Below, in pieces: positions 1 to 6,014 of a stretch of DNA of 6,015 nt. Numbering within the stretch: position 1 is the stretch's first letter; each line of letters starts with the position of its first letter. The notes beneath the pieces were generated by a model, which was given only the letters and a program-made list of their open reading frames with translations, was not told the origin of the DNA and did no database searches. The translations under genes were made by a program, and so were the position numbers. The DNA lies in the NCBI GenBank assembly GCA_027010005.1, contig JALVCM010000009.1, positions 1-6,015 on the forward strand, written 5' to 3'. This DNA is from Thiohalobacter sp. Its GTDB lineage: Bacteria > Pseudomonadota > Gammaproteobacteria > DSM-19610.

Positions 1-2145
1 GGTGCCAAGGACAACTTCTGGTCGATGGGCGATACCGGCCCGTGTGGCCCGTGCACGGAAATCTTCTACGATCACGGCCCGGAAATCCCCGGCGGCCCGC
101 CCGGTACGCCCGAGGAAGACGGTGACCGCTATATCGAAATCTGGAACCTGGTGTTCATGCAGTACGACCGTGATGCCAGCGGTACCCTGAACCCGTTACC
201 GAAACCTTCTGTCGATACCGGCATGGGCCTGGAACGCCTGGCGGCCATCCTGCAAGGCGTACACAGCAATTACGAAATCGACCTGTTCCAGAACCTGATA
301 AAGGCCGCAGCCGACCTGATTGGCTGCAAGGACCTGGAAAGTAAATCCCTGCGTGTGATCGCTGATCACATCCGTGCCTGTTCATTCCTGGTTGTCGACG
401 GCGTGATTCCCTCCAACGAGGGTCGCGGCTATGTCTTGCGGCGCATTATCCGCCGTGCCATCCGCCACGGGCACCAGCTCGGCCAGCGTGAGCCGTTTTT
501 CCACAAACTGGTCGCGCCACTGGCAAAAGAGATGGGTGATGCCTACCCGGAACTGGTCAAGGCACAGTCGCAGGTCGAAAAGGTGCTGGCACAGGAAGAA
601 GCGCGCTTCGCAGAAACTCTCGACAACGGCATGAAGATCCTGGAAGAGGCCATCGCCGGGCTGGATGGCAAGGTCATTCCCGGCAGTACCGTGTTCAAAC
701 TTTACGACACCTACGGCTTCCCGGTCGATCTGACGGCTGATATTGCACGCGAGCGCGGCCTGTCACTGGATATGGCCGGCTTTGAAACGGAAATGGAAGC
801 GCAGCGCGACCGCGCGCGCGCAGCCAGCAACTTCTCCGTGGTTGACACGGGGGGGATCGAGATCGATGGCAGTACGGAATTTACCGGCTACGATACGCTC
901 AACGATCAGGCGCAGGTGATCGGCCTGTTCCACGATGGTGAGAAGGTCGATGTCCTGAAGGGCGGTGAAGAAGGTATCGTGGTGCTCGATCACACGCCGT
1001 TCTATGCCGAGTCCGGTGGCCAGGTCGGCGACCGGGGCGTGATCCGTTTCGACGGTGGCGTGTTCCGCGTCATGGATACCCAAAAGCAGGGCAAGGACGT
1101 GATTGCCCACCTTGGCATGGTCACGCAGGGCGAGCTGCGTGCCGGTGACAAGGTCGATGCGCTGGTCGATCAGCAGCGTCGCGATGCCACGCGCCTGAAC
1201 CATTCCGCGACACACCTGATGCACGCCGCACTGCGCAAGGTGCTGGGTGAGCACGTACAGCAGAAAGGTTCGCTGGTCGATCCGGAACGGCTGCGTTTTG
1301 ATTTCTCGCACTTCCAGCCGGTCACGCCGGAAGAACTGGAACAGATCGAGAAACTGGTCAACGAACAGATCCGCGCCAACGCGGAAATCGAAACCCGCAT
1401 CATGCCCGTCGACCAGGCGATGGAAGCCGGTGCCATGGCGCTGTTTGGTGAAAAGTACGGTGATGAAGTGCGGGTGCTGTCGATCGGCGATTTTTCTGTC
1501 GAGCTGTGTGGCGGGACGCATGCACGCCGTGCCGGTGATATTGGCGTGTTCAAGATCCTGTCCGAAACCGGTATTGCCTCCGGCGTGCGCCGCATCGAGG
1601 CGGTGACCGGCGAAGAAGCATTGCGTTATATCGGTGAAACCGAGAAGAACCTCGGCAAGATCTCCGAACTGGTCAAGGGCAACCGTGAAGACGTCACCAC
1701 GCGTGTCAGCCAGATGATCGAGCGTAACCGCAAGCTGGAAAAAGAACGGGATGCGCTGAAGGCAAAACTCGCCAGCGCCCAGGGTGGCGACCTGGCTGCG
1801 CAGGCCGAGGAGGTCGATGGCATCAAGGTACTGGCCGCGCGGCTCGACGGCGCAGATGCCAAAACACTGCGTGATACTGTTGACCAGCTGAAAAACAAGC
1901 TGGGTGCCGCCGCCGTGGTACTTGCCACGGTCGAGGGTGACAAGATCTCGCTGGTGGCCGGCGTGAGCAAGGCCGAGAGCAAGCGTATCAAGGCCGGTGA
2001 CCTGGTAAATCAGGTGGCCACGCAGGTAGGTGGTCGCGGTGGCGGACGTCCTGACATGGCACAGGCTGGCGGTAACCAGCCGGAAAATCTCGATGCGGCG
2101 CTGGCGTCCGTGGTGCCCTGGGTCAGCCAGCAGCTTGGTGGCTGA
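1..2145 (+). CDS. alaS: Alanyl-tRNA synthetase, 5'-truncated by window edge
   Basis: This cytoplasmic class II synthetase charges tRNA-Ala with alanine and hydrolyses mischarged Ser/Gly-tRNA-Ala. The frame is open from base 1, so 714 residues are visible; compared with about 875 in E. coli AlaRS, roughly 160 N-terminal residues including motif 1 lie outside the window, and the ATG at base 25 is an internal Met. In visible numbering: catalytic core segment [12 protein letters not shown] (9-20), motif 3 DTGMGLER (72-79), tRNA-recognition segment [13 protein letters not shown] (141-153), editing-site zinc ligands HSATH (H401, H405) and CGGTH (C503, H507), a charged coiled-coil-like stretch (about 566-602) and the glycine-rich C-Ala segment ending in RPDMAQAGG (about 677-691). 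All editing ligands are present, so the enzyme looks functional. It ends in TGA, 206 nt before lysC. Family assignment is secure by motif and by recalled similarity to E. coli. Confidence 0.97.
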   Translation, partial: GAKDNFWSMGDTGPCGPCTEIFYDHGPEIPGGPPGTPEEDGDRYIEIWNLVFMQYDRDASGTLNPLPKPSVDTGMGLERLAAILQGVHSNYEIDLFQNLIKAAADLIGCKDLESKSLRVIADHIRACSFLVVDGVIPSNEGRGYVLRRIIRRAIRHGHQLGQREPFFHKLVAPLAKEMGDAYPELVKAQSQVEKVLAQEEARFAETLDNGMKILEEAIAGLDGKVIPGSTVFKLYDTYGFPVDLTADIARERGLSLDMAGFETEMEAQRDRARAASNFSVVDTGGIEIDGSTEFTGYDTLNDQAQVIGLFHDGEKVDVLKGGEEGIVVLDHTPFYAESGGQVGDRGVIRFDGGVFRVMDTQKQGKDVIAHLGMVTQGELRAGDKVDALVDQQRRDATRLNHSATHLMHAALRKVLGEHVQQKGSLVDPERLRFDFSHFQPVTPEELEQIEKLVNEQIRANAEIETRIMPVDQAMEAGAMALFGEKYGDEVRVLSIGDFSVELCGGTHARRAGDIGVFKILSETGIASGVRRIEAVTGEEALRYIGETEKNLGKISELVKGNREDVTTRVSQMIERNRKLEKERDALKAKLASAQGGDLAAQAEEVDGIKVLAARLDGADAKTLRDTVDQLKNKLGAAAVVLATVEGDKISLVAGVSKAESKRIKAGDLVNQVATQVGGRGGGRPDMAQAGGNQPENLDAALASVVPWVSQQLGG

Positions 2146-2170
2146 CAACCCGGAACGTCCACTCCGTCCC

Positions 2171-2255
2171 CCCGTCATTGCGAGCGTAGCGCGGCAATCT
2201 CCGTCAGGCTGGCACTCGCTTCAAGAGATTGCCGCGCTGCGCTCGCAATGACGGG
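2171..2255. repeat. Long near-perfect inverted repeat between alaS and lysC
   Basis: The left arm (2171-2201, beginning CCCGTCATTGCGAGCG) pairs with the right arm (2225-2255, ending CGCTCGCAATGACGGG) over 31 positions. The only imperfection is T2187 opposite G2239, which would be a G-U wobble in RNA. The loop is 23 nt. From memory, the CGTCATTGCGAGCG...GCAATC core is a dispersed intergenic repeat seen in many unrelated bacterial genomes, so this is probably a REP/MITE-like unit and not gene-specific. No clear target-site duplication is visible. In an alaS transcript it would fold into a very stable hairpin that could block 3' exonucleases or reduce read-through into lysC; it lacks a following T-run, so it is not a classical intrinsic terminator. 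Confidence 0.9.
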
Positions 2256-2272
2256 CTGCTCGCAATGACGGG
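2241..2272. repeat. 15-bp direct duplication of the inverted-repeat end
   Basis: The terminal GCTCGCAATGACGGG of the inverted repeat (2241-2255) is repeated exactly at 2258-2272 after two bases. This gives a third partial copy of the repeat core in + strand orientation. It may come from replication slippage or be the remnant of a second repeat unit inserted beside the first. Confidence 0.85.
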
Positions 2273-2351
2273 TTAATTAAACAGTTTTATCGCACCCCGA
2301 TTTGTAGTTTAATGCGCGGTTTTAGTGCAGATTATTGGTTGACAGGCTGAA

Positions 2352-3581
2352 ATGGCATTAATTGTCCAAAAATACGGTGGCACCTCCGTCGGCACCCCCG
2401 AGCGCATCGAGGCTGTGGCGGAAAAGGTCATTGCCTACCGCGACCAGGGGCACCAGCTCGTGGTGGTGGTGTCCGCCATGAGCGGGGAAACCAATCGCCT
2501 GTTGGAGCTGGCAGGCCAGATCACGGATCGCCCTGTGCCCCGCGAGCTGGATGTGCTGCTCTCCACCGGCGAGCAGGTCACCATTGCCCTGCTGTCGATG
2601 GCGCTGGAAAAGCGTGGTTGCCCGGCGCGTTCCTATACCGGCGGCCAGGTGCATATCCGTACTGATAATGCGCACAACAAGGCCCGTATCCAGGACATCG
2701 ATGCCGAGCGCGTCGGCACCGACCTGTCAGCGGGCCGGGTGGTGGTCGTGGCGGGTTTCCAGGGCGTCGACGAGGACGGCAATATCACCACACTGGGCCG
2801 TGGTGGCTCGGATACTACTGCCGTGGCCCTGGCTGCAGCGCTAAAAGCTGATGAATGCCAGATATTTACCGACGTCGACGGTGTATACACCACAGATCCA
2901 CGGGTTGCACCTGACGCGCGCAGGCTGGATCGTATTACGTTCGAGGAAATGCTGGAAATGGCCAGCCTTGGCTCAAAAGTGCTGCAAATCCGTGCTGTCG
3001 AGTTTGCGGGCAAGTACAATGTGCCCCTGCGTGTGCTGTCCAGTTTTGAGCCGGGCAACGGCACGCTGATTACCTACGAGGAAGAAGGAATGGAACAGGC
3101 ACTGATCTCCGGTATCGCGTTCAACCGCGATGAAGCCAAGCTCACCGTACTCGGTGTGCCGGATCAGCCGGGTATCGCGCACCTGATTGTTGGGCCGATC
3201 GCTGATGCCAATATCGAGGTCGACATGATCGTCCAGAACATGGCGCCGGATGGCAAGACCACGGATTTCACCTTCACCATCCATCGCAATGACTACGTGC
3301 GTGCGATGGAGATTCTTCAGACCACCGCGAAGGAGCTGGGCGCCAGTGAAGTATCGGGTGACGATAAAATCGTCAAGATCTCACTGGTTGGCGTGGGTAT
3401 GCGCTCACATGCCGGCATCGCATCAACAATGTTTGAGACACTGGCGAAAGAGGGGATTAATATAAGGATGATTTCAACCTCCGAGATCAAGGTTTCGGTC
3501 GTGGTAGACGAGAAGTACCTCGAACTGGGTGTCCGCGCCCTGCACGAGGCGTTTGAGCTTGAGCGGGAAGCCGTAAACTGA
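2352..3581 (+). CDS. lysC: Aspartokinase (aspartate kinase), LysC type
   Basis: It phosphorylates L-aspartate with ATP to give 4-phospho-aspartate, the first step towards lysine, threonine, methionine and diaminopimelate. The protein has 409 residues, the usual length for the monofunctional class. Kinase domain: KYGGTSVG (7-14, nucleotide and aspartate binding), VSAMSGETN (about 40-48), STGEQ (about 71-75), GRGGSDTT (149-156) and TDVDGVYTTDPR (173-184). Two ACT regulatory domains follow at about 265-335 (starting TVLGVPDQPG) and 341-405, with STSEIKVSVVV typical of lysine/threonine feedback-regulated enzymes. The sequence closely resembles Pseudomonas LysC as recalled, and there is no homoserine dehydrogenase fusion. 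The start is fixed by the family N-terminus MALIVQKYGG; the ribosome binding site is weak (AGG at 2344-2346). No lysine riboswitch fold was recognised in the leader. Only weak -10-like hexamers (for example TTTAAT at 2308-2313) are seen upstream, so a dedicated promoter remains uncertain. Confidence 0.97.
   Translation: MALIVQKYGGTSVGTPERIEAVAEKVIAYRDQGHQLVVVVSAMSGETNRLLELAGQITDRPVPRELDVLLSTGEQVTIALLSMALEKRGCPARSYTGGQVHIRTDNAHNKARIQDIDAERVGTDLSAGRVVVVAGFQGVDEDGNITTLGRGGSDTTAVALAAALKADECQIFTDVDGVYTTDPRVAPDARRLDRITFEEMLEMASLGSKVLQIRAVEFAGKYNVPLRVLSSFEPGNGTLITYEEEGMEQALISGIAFNRDEAKLTVLGVPDQPGIAHLIVGPIADANIEVDMIVQNMAPDGKTTDFTFTIHRNDYVRAMEILQTTAKELGASEVSGDDKIVKISLVGVGMRSHAGIASTMFETLAKEGINIRMISTSEIKVSVVVDEKYLELGVRALHEAFELEREAVN
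3078..3092 (+). promoter_or_regulatory. lysC: Internal ribosome binding site and start for LysC beta subunit
   Basis: ATG at 3090-3092 is in frame with lysC (Met247) and is preceded by GAGGAA at 3078-3083 with a 6-nt gap, a better Shine-Dalgarno match than the one at the main lysC start. Translation from here would give a 163-residue protein made only of the two ACT domains. Aspartokinases of Bacillus, Corynebacterium and relatives are alpha2/beta2 enzymes whose beta chain starts at an equivalent internal codon close to residue 250. Use of the site in this organism is an inference. Confidence 0.55.
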
Positions 3582-3743
3582 GTCTCCATATAAGCGTTCG
3601 CGCATAATAAAAATCCAATAAAAACAAAAATCTGAAGTTGTGTTTTAGTTTTAATGGGGGTGGCCGACACTAGATTGTACGTTGGTTGCCTTAAATGAAT
3701 ATGTGCCAGTCGTTTGGTGTGGGCTGGTGAAAAAAAGCAGGTC

Positions 3744-3761
3744 AAGGAGACAAAAGGAATG
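3744..3761 (+). promoter_or_regulatory. csrA ribosome binding site with two GGA motifs, possible CsrA autoregulatory site
   Basis: AAGGAG (3744-3749) lies 9 nt before the csrA ATG at 3759 and is the likely Shine-Dalgarno sequence. A second purine stretch, ACAAAAGGAATGT (3750-3762), runs into the start codon and resembles the CsrA RNA target consensus ACARGGAUGU apart from inserted A residues. CsrA represses its own translation in E. coli by binding GGA sites over the ribosome binding site. Two GGA triplets here (3746-3748, 3756-3758), 10 nt apart, fit that arrangement. The ribosome binding site is clear; the autoregulation is inferred. Confidence 0.6.
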
Positions 3762-3971
3762 TTAATACTCACAAGACGGGTCGGTGAAACCCTCATGATC
3801 GGTGATGAAGTAACGGTCACTGTGCTGGGCGTGAAGGGTAACCAGGTCCGTATCGGCGTCAATGCGCCGAAAGAAGTCGCTGTGCACCGTGAAGAGATTT
3901 ACGAGCGCATCAAGCGTGAACAGGATGCTGATGCTGCCCCGAAGGAGGCCATCGATAACAACGAGTTTTAA
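3759..3971 (+). CDS. csrA: Carbon storage regulator CsrA (RsmA)
   Basis: This small RNA-binding homodimer binds GGA motifs in mRNA leaders and represses or activates translation of genes for carbon flux, motility, biofilm and secretion; it is normally antagonised by CsrB/RsmY-type small RNAs. The product is 70 residues. The start is set by the invariant N-terminus [10 protein letters not shown] and by AAGGAG upstream; the open frame runs 15 codons further up, but those residues match nothing in the family. RNA-contact residues L4, R6, R7 and R44 (in VHREEIY) are present. Residues 1-40 look identical to E. coli CsrA as recalled. The C-terminus is longer than the 61-residue E. coli protein, with an acidic tail [17 protein letters not shown]. 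No terminator is seen between lysC and csrA, so read-through is possible; the 177-nt gap has an A-rich stretch (3604-3630) and no promoter I can assign confidently. Confidence 0.97.
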   Translation: MLILTRRVGETLMIGDEVTVTVLGVKGNQVRIGVNAPKEVAVHREEIYERIKREQDADAAPKEAIDNNEF

Positions 3972-3972
3972 C

Positions 3973-4001
3973 TTTACCTCGTCGATCGACGCCGGTATCC
4001 T
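3973..4001 (+). promoter_or_regulatory. Candidate sigma70 promoter for tRNA-Ser
   Basis: TTTACC (3973-3978, 4 of 6 to consensus) and TATCCT (3996-4001, 4 of 6) are separated by exactly 17 bp, starting two bases after the csrA stop codon. They are followed by a GC-rich stretch (AGCCGCC) before a start predicted near 4008, just upstream of the tRNA 5' end at 4015. The layout suits a stable-RNA promoter, but the hexamers are only moderate. The spacer contains a perfect 12-bp palindrome, CGTCGATCGACG (3980-3991). Confidence 0.45.
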
Positions 4002-4014
4002 AGCCGCCTCAAAT

Positions 4015-4105
4015 GGAGAGGTGGCCGAGCGGCTGAAGGCGCTCCCCTGCTAAGGGAGTATGGGTTAAAAGCCCATCGAGGGTTCGAATCCCTCCCTCTC
4101 CGCCA
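4015..4105 (+). tRNA. tRNA-Ser (anticodon GCU)
   Basis: The 91-nt class II tRNA includes an encoded CCA. Acceptor arms GGAGAGG (4015-4021) and CCTCTCC (4095-4101) pair fully, with discriminator G4102 and CCA 4103-4105. The anticodon stem is CTCCC/GGGAG (4042-4046, 4054-4058) around loop CTGCTAA, giving anticodon GCT (4049-4051), which reads AGC and AGU. A long variable arm, ATGGG-TTAAAA-CCCAT type, follows, and the T arm is GAGGG-TTCGAAT-CCCTC. The long variable arm is the serine identity element. It lies 43 nt after csrA, as serV does in E. coli. Confidence 0.98.
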
Positions 4106-4108
4106 AAC

Positions 4109-4137
4109 AAAAAAGACCCCAGACGGGGTCTTTTTTT
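4109..4137 (+). terminator. Rho-independent terminator after tRNA-Ser
   Basis: GACCCC (4115-4120), loop AGAC and GGGGTC (4125-4130) form the GC core, extended by an A6/T6 pairing (4109-4114 with 4131-4136) and ending in a run of seven T (4131-4137). It starts four bases after the tRNA CCA. It would end tRNA-Ser transcripts and any read-through from csrA or lysC, and it separates the two tRNA genes. The A/T symmetry lets it work on the - strand as well, so it may also stop transcription coming from the Fic gene. Confidence 0.95.
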
Positions 4138-4159
4138 ATGGGCAAACGAGCGATTGTCC

Positions 4160-4188
4160 TTGAATTTCAGCGCGTGCTTATGGATAAT
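4160..4188 (+). promoter_or_regulatory. sigma70-like promoter for tRNA-Arg
   Basis: TTGAAT (4160-4165, 4 of 6) and GATAAT (4183-4188, 5 of 6) are spaced by exactly 17 bp. The predicted start is near 4195, seven bases before the mature tRNA 5' end. The stretch after the -10 box, CTCGCGC, is a GC-rich discriminator of the type linked to stringent (ppGpp/DksA) control of stable RNA genes. Because a strong terminator lies just upstream, tRNA-Arg needs its own promoter, which supports the call. Confidence 0.75.
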
Positions 4189-4201
4189 CTCGCGCTTCCA
4201 C

Positions 4202-4278
4202 GCGCCCGTAGCTCAGCTGGATAGAGTACCTGGCTACGAACCAGGCGGTCGGAGGTTCGAATCCTTCCGGGCGCGCCA
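4202..4278 (+). tRNA. tRNA-Arg (anticodon ACG)
   Basis: The 77-nt tRNA includes an encoded CCA. Acceptor GCGCCCG (4202-4208) pairs with CGGGCGC (4268-4274), with discriminator G4275 and CCA 4276-4278. The anticodon stem CCTGG/CCAGG (4229-4233, 4241-4245) encloses loop CTACGAA with anticodon ACG (4236-4238). A34 should be edited to inosine by TadA so that the tRNA reads CGU, CGC and CGA. D-arm GCTC...GAGT and T-arm GGAGG-TTCGAAT-CCTTC segments are present. It is transcribed from its own promoter; no convincing terminator is seen in the 114 nt before the convergent Fic gene ends. Confidence 0.98.
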
Positions 4279-4392
4279 AATTACACTTCTATATCAAGCG
4301 GTTGCAACGTCTGCCGCAGCCGCCTTTTGCTTCAACAACACCAGTGCGGGAGTTTTGCGGCGCACATCTTGTTTGCAGTCTCATGCTGCCAG

Positions 4393-5943
4393 TCAGGGTA
4401 CGGTTGGCCCTGGTTTTCCTTCAAGGTTGGCTCTGACCAGCGTAGCAAGAAAGTCAGTGAAAGGCGCAATATCCTCAGTAGTGCTGGCAGCTTCGAGTGC
4501 TTCCATATAGGCGTCGCGTTCCTCTACAGGAATGACCGTCCACGGATAGCCGCCGGCGGCCAGCATGACATTCATTAAAAACCTGCCCATGCGTCCGTTG
4601 CCATCCATATAGGGGTGGATAGTCACAAACATGAAATGTCCCAGTACAACCCGGACCGCCGGGTTATCTTCATCCTTGATCAGATCAAAAAGCGCAGGCA
4701 TGAGATCACGTACCGCTTCCCGGTTTGGTGGTATGTGCAGGGAGTGGCGGATATACACCTGATCATTACGGTAGCCTGCAAGGTCAGCCGGTTGCAAAAT
4801 GCCTGCGGTAACGCCGGGCGCAAACAGTTCCCGGTACCAGGTGCCATGATCAAGATCGACAACGCTGCCGGGGTTCTCGTGCCTGAGAACCTTTGTGACG
4901 CTTTCTTTGACGGCCTGGAAGGCCTGATAATAGCCGCGTGCTGCCATCGCATTGCGCTGTTCCCGGTCCTCTTCATTATTATCCGGATTGCAGTTCTGAC
5001 TGCGCACGCGCTCAATCAATTCAGCGCTGACGCGATAGCCCTCAATGGATAAGGAGTGATAGGCATCAGTGACATAAACATCGTCAACCTGTTGCAGGGT
5101 TGCCTTGATGTCTTCAGGAATCCCCGGCGCTTCCGGGAAGCGCGCTATGACGGTCTCGCGCATCGCGTGCCACATCAGGTGGATACGGTTAACGTAAGGC
5201 GAGCGTTCTCTGCCGGATAGAATAACAGGCAGTTGTGTGTCAAACGGATCAGATTCCCGCACATCATAATCGGCGGCGCGCATCGTCTTCACAATATCAT
5301 CCGCAATACGATCACGGCCTATATTGCGAAAGGCGCCAGCCAGCCGCCCGGCAATGGTGGTGTGTCCGCCTTCAAGGAGCTTTGCAAGGATTTCAGAGGC
5401 ATCAGAAATCATAGACAGTGCGGCACGAATATCAGTTGGATGTTGTTGAAATAATCTGGGCGTACAATCAATCAGGGCTGGCACCAGGGCGTACAGATTG
5501 AGGCCATTTTTTATTTCTATGTCCCGCTTATCCGGCATGTTGTACCGGACCGTCAGAAGTGAGGTGTTGTGTGGAAGCGCTATGATCTTGTTATCGCCCT
5601 TTGGGCAGCGGACCAATAGCTGGCGCGGCACGGTGCGGTTCCCGGCATGCAATAGCAGGGACTGCTCCGGTGACAGGCACCAGTCGGTGCCGAAACGCTC
5701 ATGCAAATACGAGCTGCAGAAATCCCAGAATGAGGCGTACCAGGCGGTACTCTCACCGGCTACCTCATCAGGGCTGGAAGGGATGTACCACCCTTTCATG
5801 ACAGGTTGGAGAAAACCGTTCTTAACAAGACGTTCCCGGTCGGTACGCTCCAGGTCGCTTGAGCGGATAGCGACCACGCCACGATCCTGAAGTGCCTTTA
5901 AAGCTTCAAGGGAGCGAGCTAATTTTTCTGAGGGCGCTACCAT
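4393..5943 (-). CDS. Fic family protein with AbiEi-like N-terminal winged-helix domain
   Basis: Fic enzymes transfer AMP (or related groups) from nucleotides to hydroxyl side chains of target proteins. The 516-residue product carries the full catalytic motif as HPYMDGNGRMGR (443-454): H443 general base, D447 metal ligand, N449, R451 and R454 for phosphate binding; the usual F is Y445. SLSIEG (297-302) fits the (S/T)xxxE(G/N) inhibitory motif, with E301 expected to block ATP; its position ahead of the core makes this class II. A likely target-docking hairpin is YRNDQVYIRHSLHIPP (391-406). Residues about 8-55 look like the winged helix of AbiEi-type antitoxins (LEALKALQDRGVVAIRSSDL, then RLVKNGFLQPVMKGWY), followed by an AbiEi-like SPEQSLLLHAGNRTVPRQL segment (91-109). 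No signal peptide or membrane segment is seen, so it is cytoplasmic. The start is the first ATG of the frame; the ribosome binding site is poor. It stands alone, convergent with tRNA-Arg. The Fic call is firm; the target and physiological role are unknown. Confidence 0.93.
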   Translation of the reverse strand: MVAPSEKLARSLEALKALQDRGVVAIRSSDLERTDRERLVKNGFLQPVMKGWYIPSSPDEVAGESTAWYASFWDFCSSYLHERFGTDWCLSPEQSLLLHAGNRTVPRQLLVRCPKGDNKIIALPHNTSLLTVRYNMPDKRDIEIKNGLNLYALVPALIDCTPRLFQQHPTDIRAALSMISDASEILAKLLEGGHTTIAGRLAGAFRNIGRDRIADDIVKTMRAADYDVRESDPFDTQLPVILSGRERSPYVNRIHLMWHAMRETVIARFPEAPGIPEDIKATLQQVDDVYVTDAYHSLSIEGYRVSAELIERVRSQNCNPDNNEEDREQRNAMAARGYYQAFQAVKESVTKVLRHENPGSVVDLDHGTWYRELFAPGVTAGILQPADLAGYRNDQVYIRHSLHIPPNREAVRDLMPALFDLIKDEDNPAVRVVLGHFMFVTIHPYMDGNGRMGRFLMNVMLAAGGYPWTVIPVEERDAYMEALEAASTTEDIAPFTDFLATLVRANLEGKPGPTVP

Positions 5944-5976
5944 GTTCTACACGCTTTTCATCGGTTTTTGTGCTGT

Positions 5977-6005
5977 ATTAAAACTAGGTTATTAGGTTGT
6001 ATCAT
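5977..6005 (-). promoter_or_regulatory. Candidate promoter of the Fic gene
   Basis: On the - strand, ATGATA (6005 down to 6000, 4 of 6 to the -35 consensus) and TTTAAT (5982 down to 5977, 5 of 6 to the -10 consensus) are 17 bp apart. The predicted start is near 5970, leaving a leader of about 27 nt before the ATG at 5943. The -35 box is weak, consistent with a regulated or weak promoter. Direct repeats fill the spacer and flank the -35 box. Confidence 0.4.
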
Positions 6006-6014
6006 TAATAGGTT
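5985..6014. repeat. Three TAGGTT repeats in 8-bp register, possible operator
   Basis: TAGGTT occurs at 5985-5990, 5993-5998 and 6009-6014, so start positions differ by 8 and 16 bp; the skipped unit at 6001-6008 (ATCATTAA) is divergent. Two copies fall inside the 17-bp spacer of the candidate Fic promoter and the third lies just upstream of its -35 box. The array may continue past the window edge. This position suits a repressor site, possibly for the protein's own winged-helix domain; that role is inferred. Confidence 0.55.

Noticed and set aside
763..2178. 471-codon open frame on the - strand across alaS
   Set aside because: It is fully antisense to a conserved gene, has no recognisable motif, and long antisense frames are common opposite GC-rich genes.
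2146..2351. Lysine riboswitch (L-box) in the lysC leader
   Set aside because: The spacer is mostly filled by the dispersed inverted repeat and lacks the multi-helix arrangement of an L-box.
2339..2367. TTGACA (2339-2344) as a -35 box for lysC
   Set aside because: The matching -10 position would fall inside the lysC coding sequence, where no good hexamer occurs, and transcription would start after the ATG.
3317..3862. 181-codon - strand open frame over the lysC end, spacer and csrA start
   Set aside because: It overlaps two certain genes in antisense and shows no domain or ribosome binding site.
3862..4053. 63-codon + strand frame ending in NGEVAERLKALPC
   Set aside because: The end is the translated tRNA-Ser gene, a well-known spurious peptide, and the rest is csrA out of frame.
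4299..4340. Terminator for tRNA-Arg or the Fic gene in the 114-nt convergent spacer
   Set aside because: Short GCGG/CCGC complementarity followed by TTTT exists, but the stem is short and its loop long; it is too weak to call.
4289..4384. 31-codon - strand frame just downstream of the Fic gene
   Set aside because: It is short, has no clear ribosome binding site, and its sequence resembles nothing known; chance is the simplest explanation.
4154..4510. 118-codon + strand frame containing APVAQLDRVPGYEPGGRRFESF
   Set aside because: That peptide is the translated tRNA-Arg gene, a frequent false annotation; the remainder is antisense to the Fic gene.
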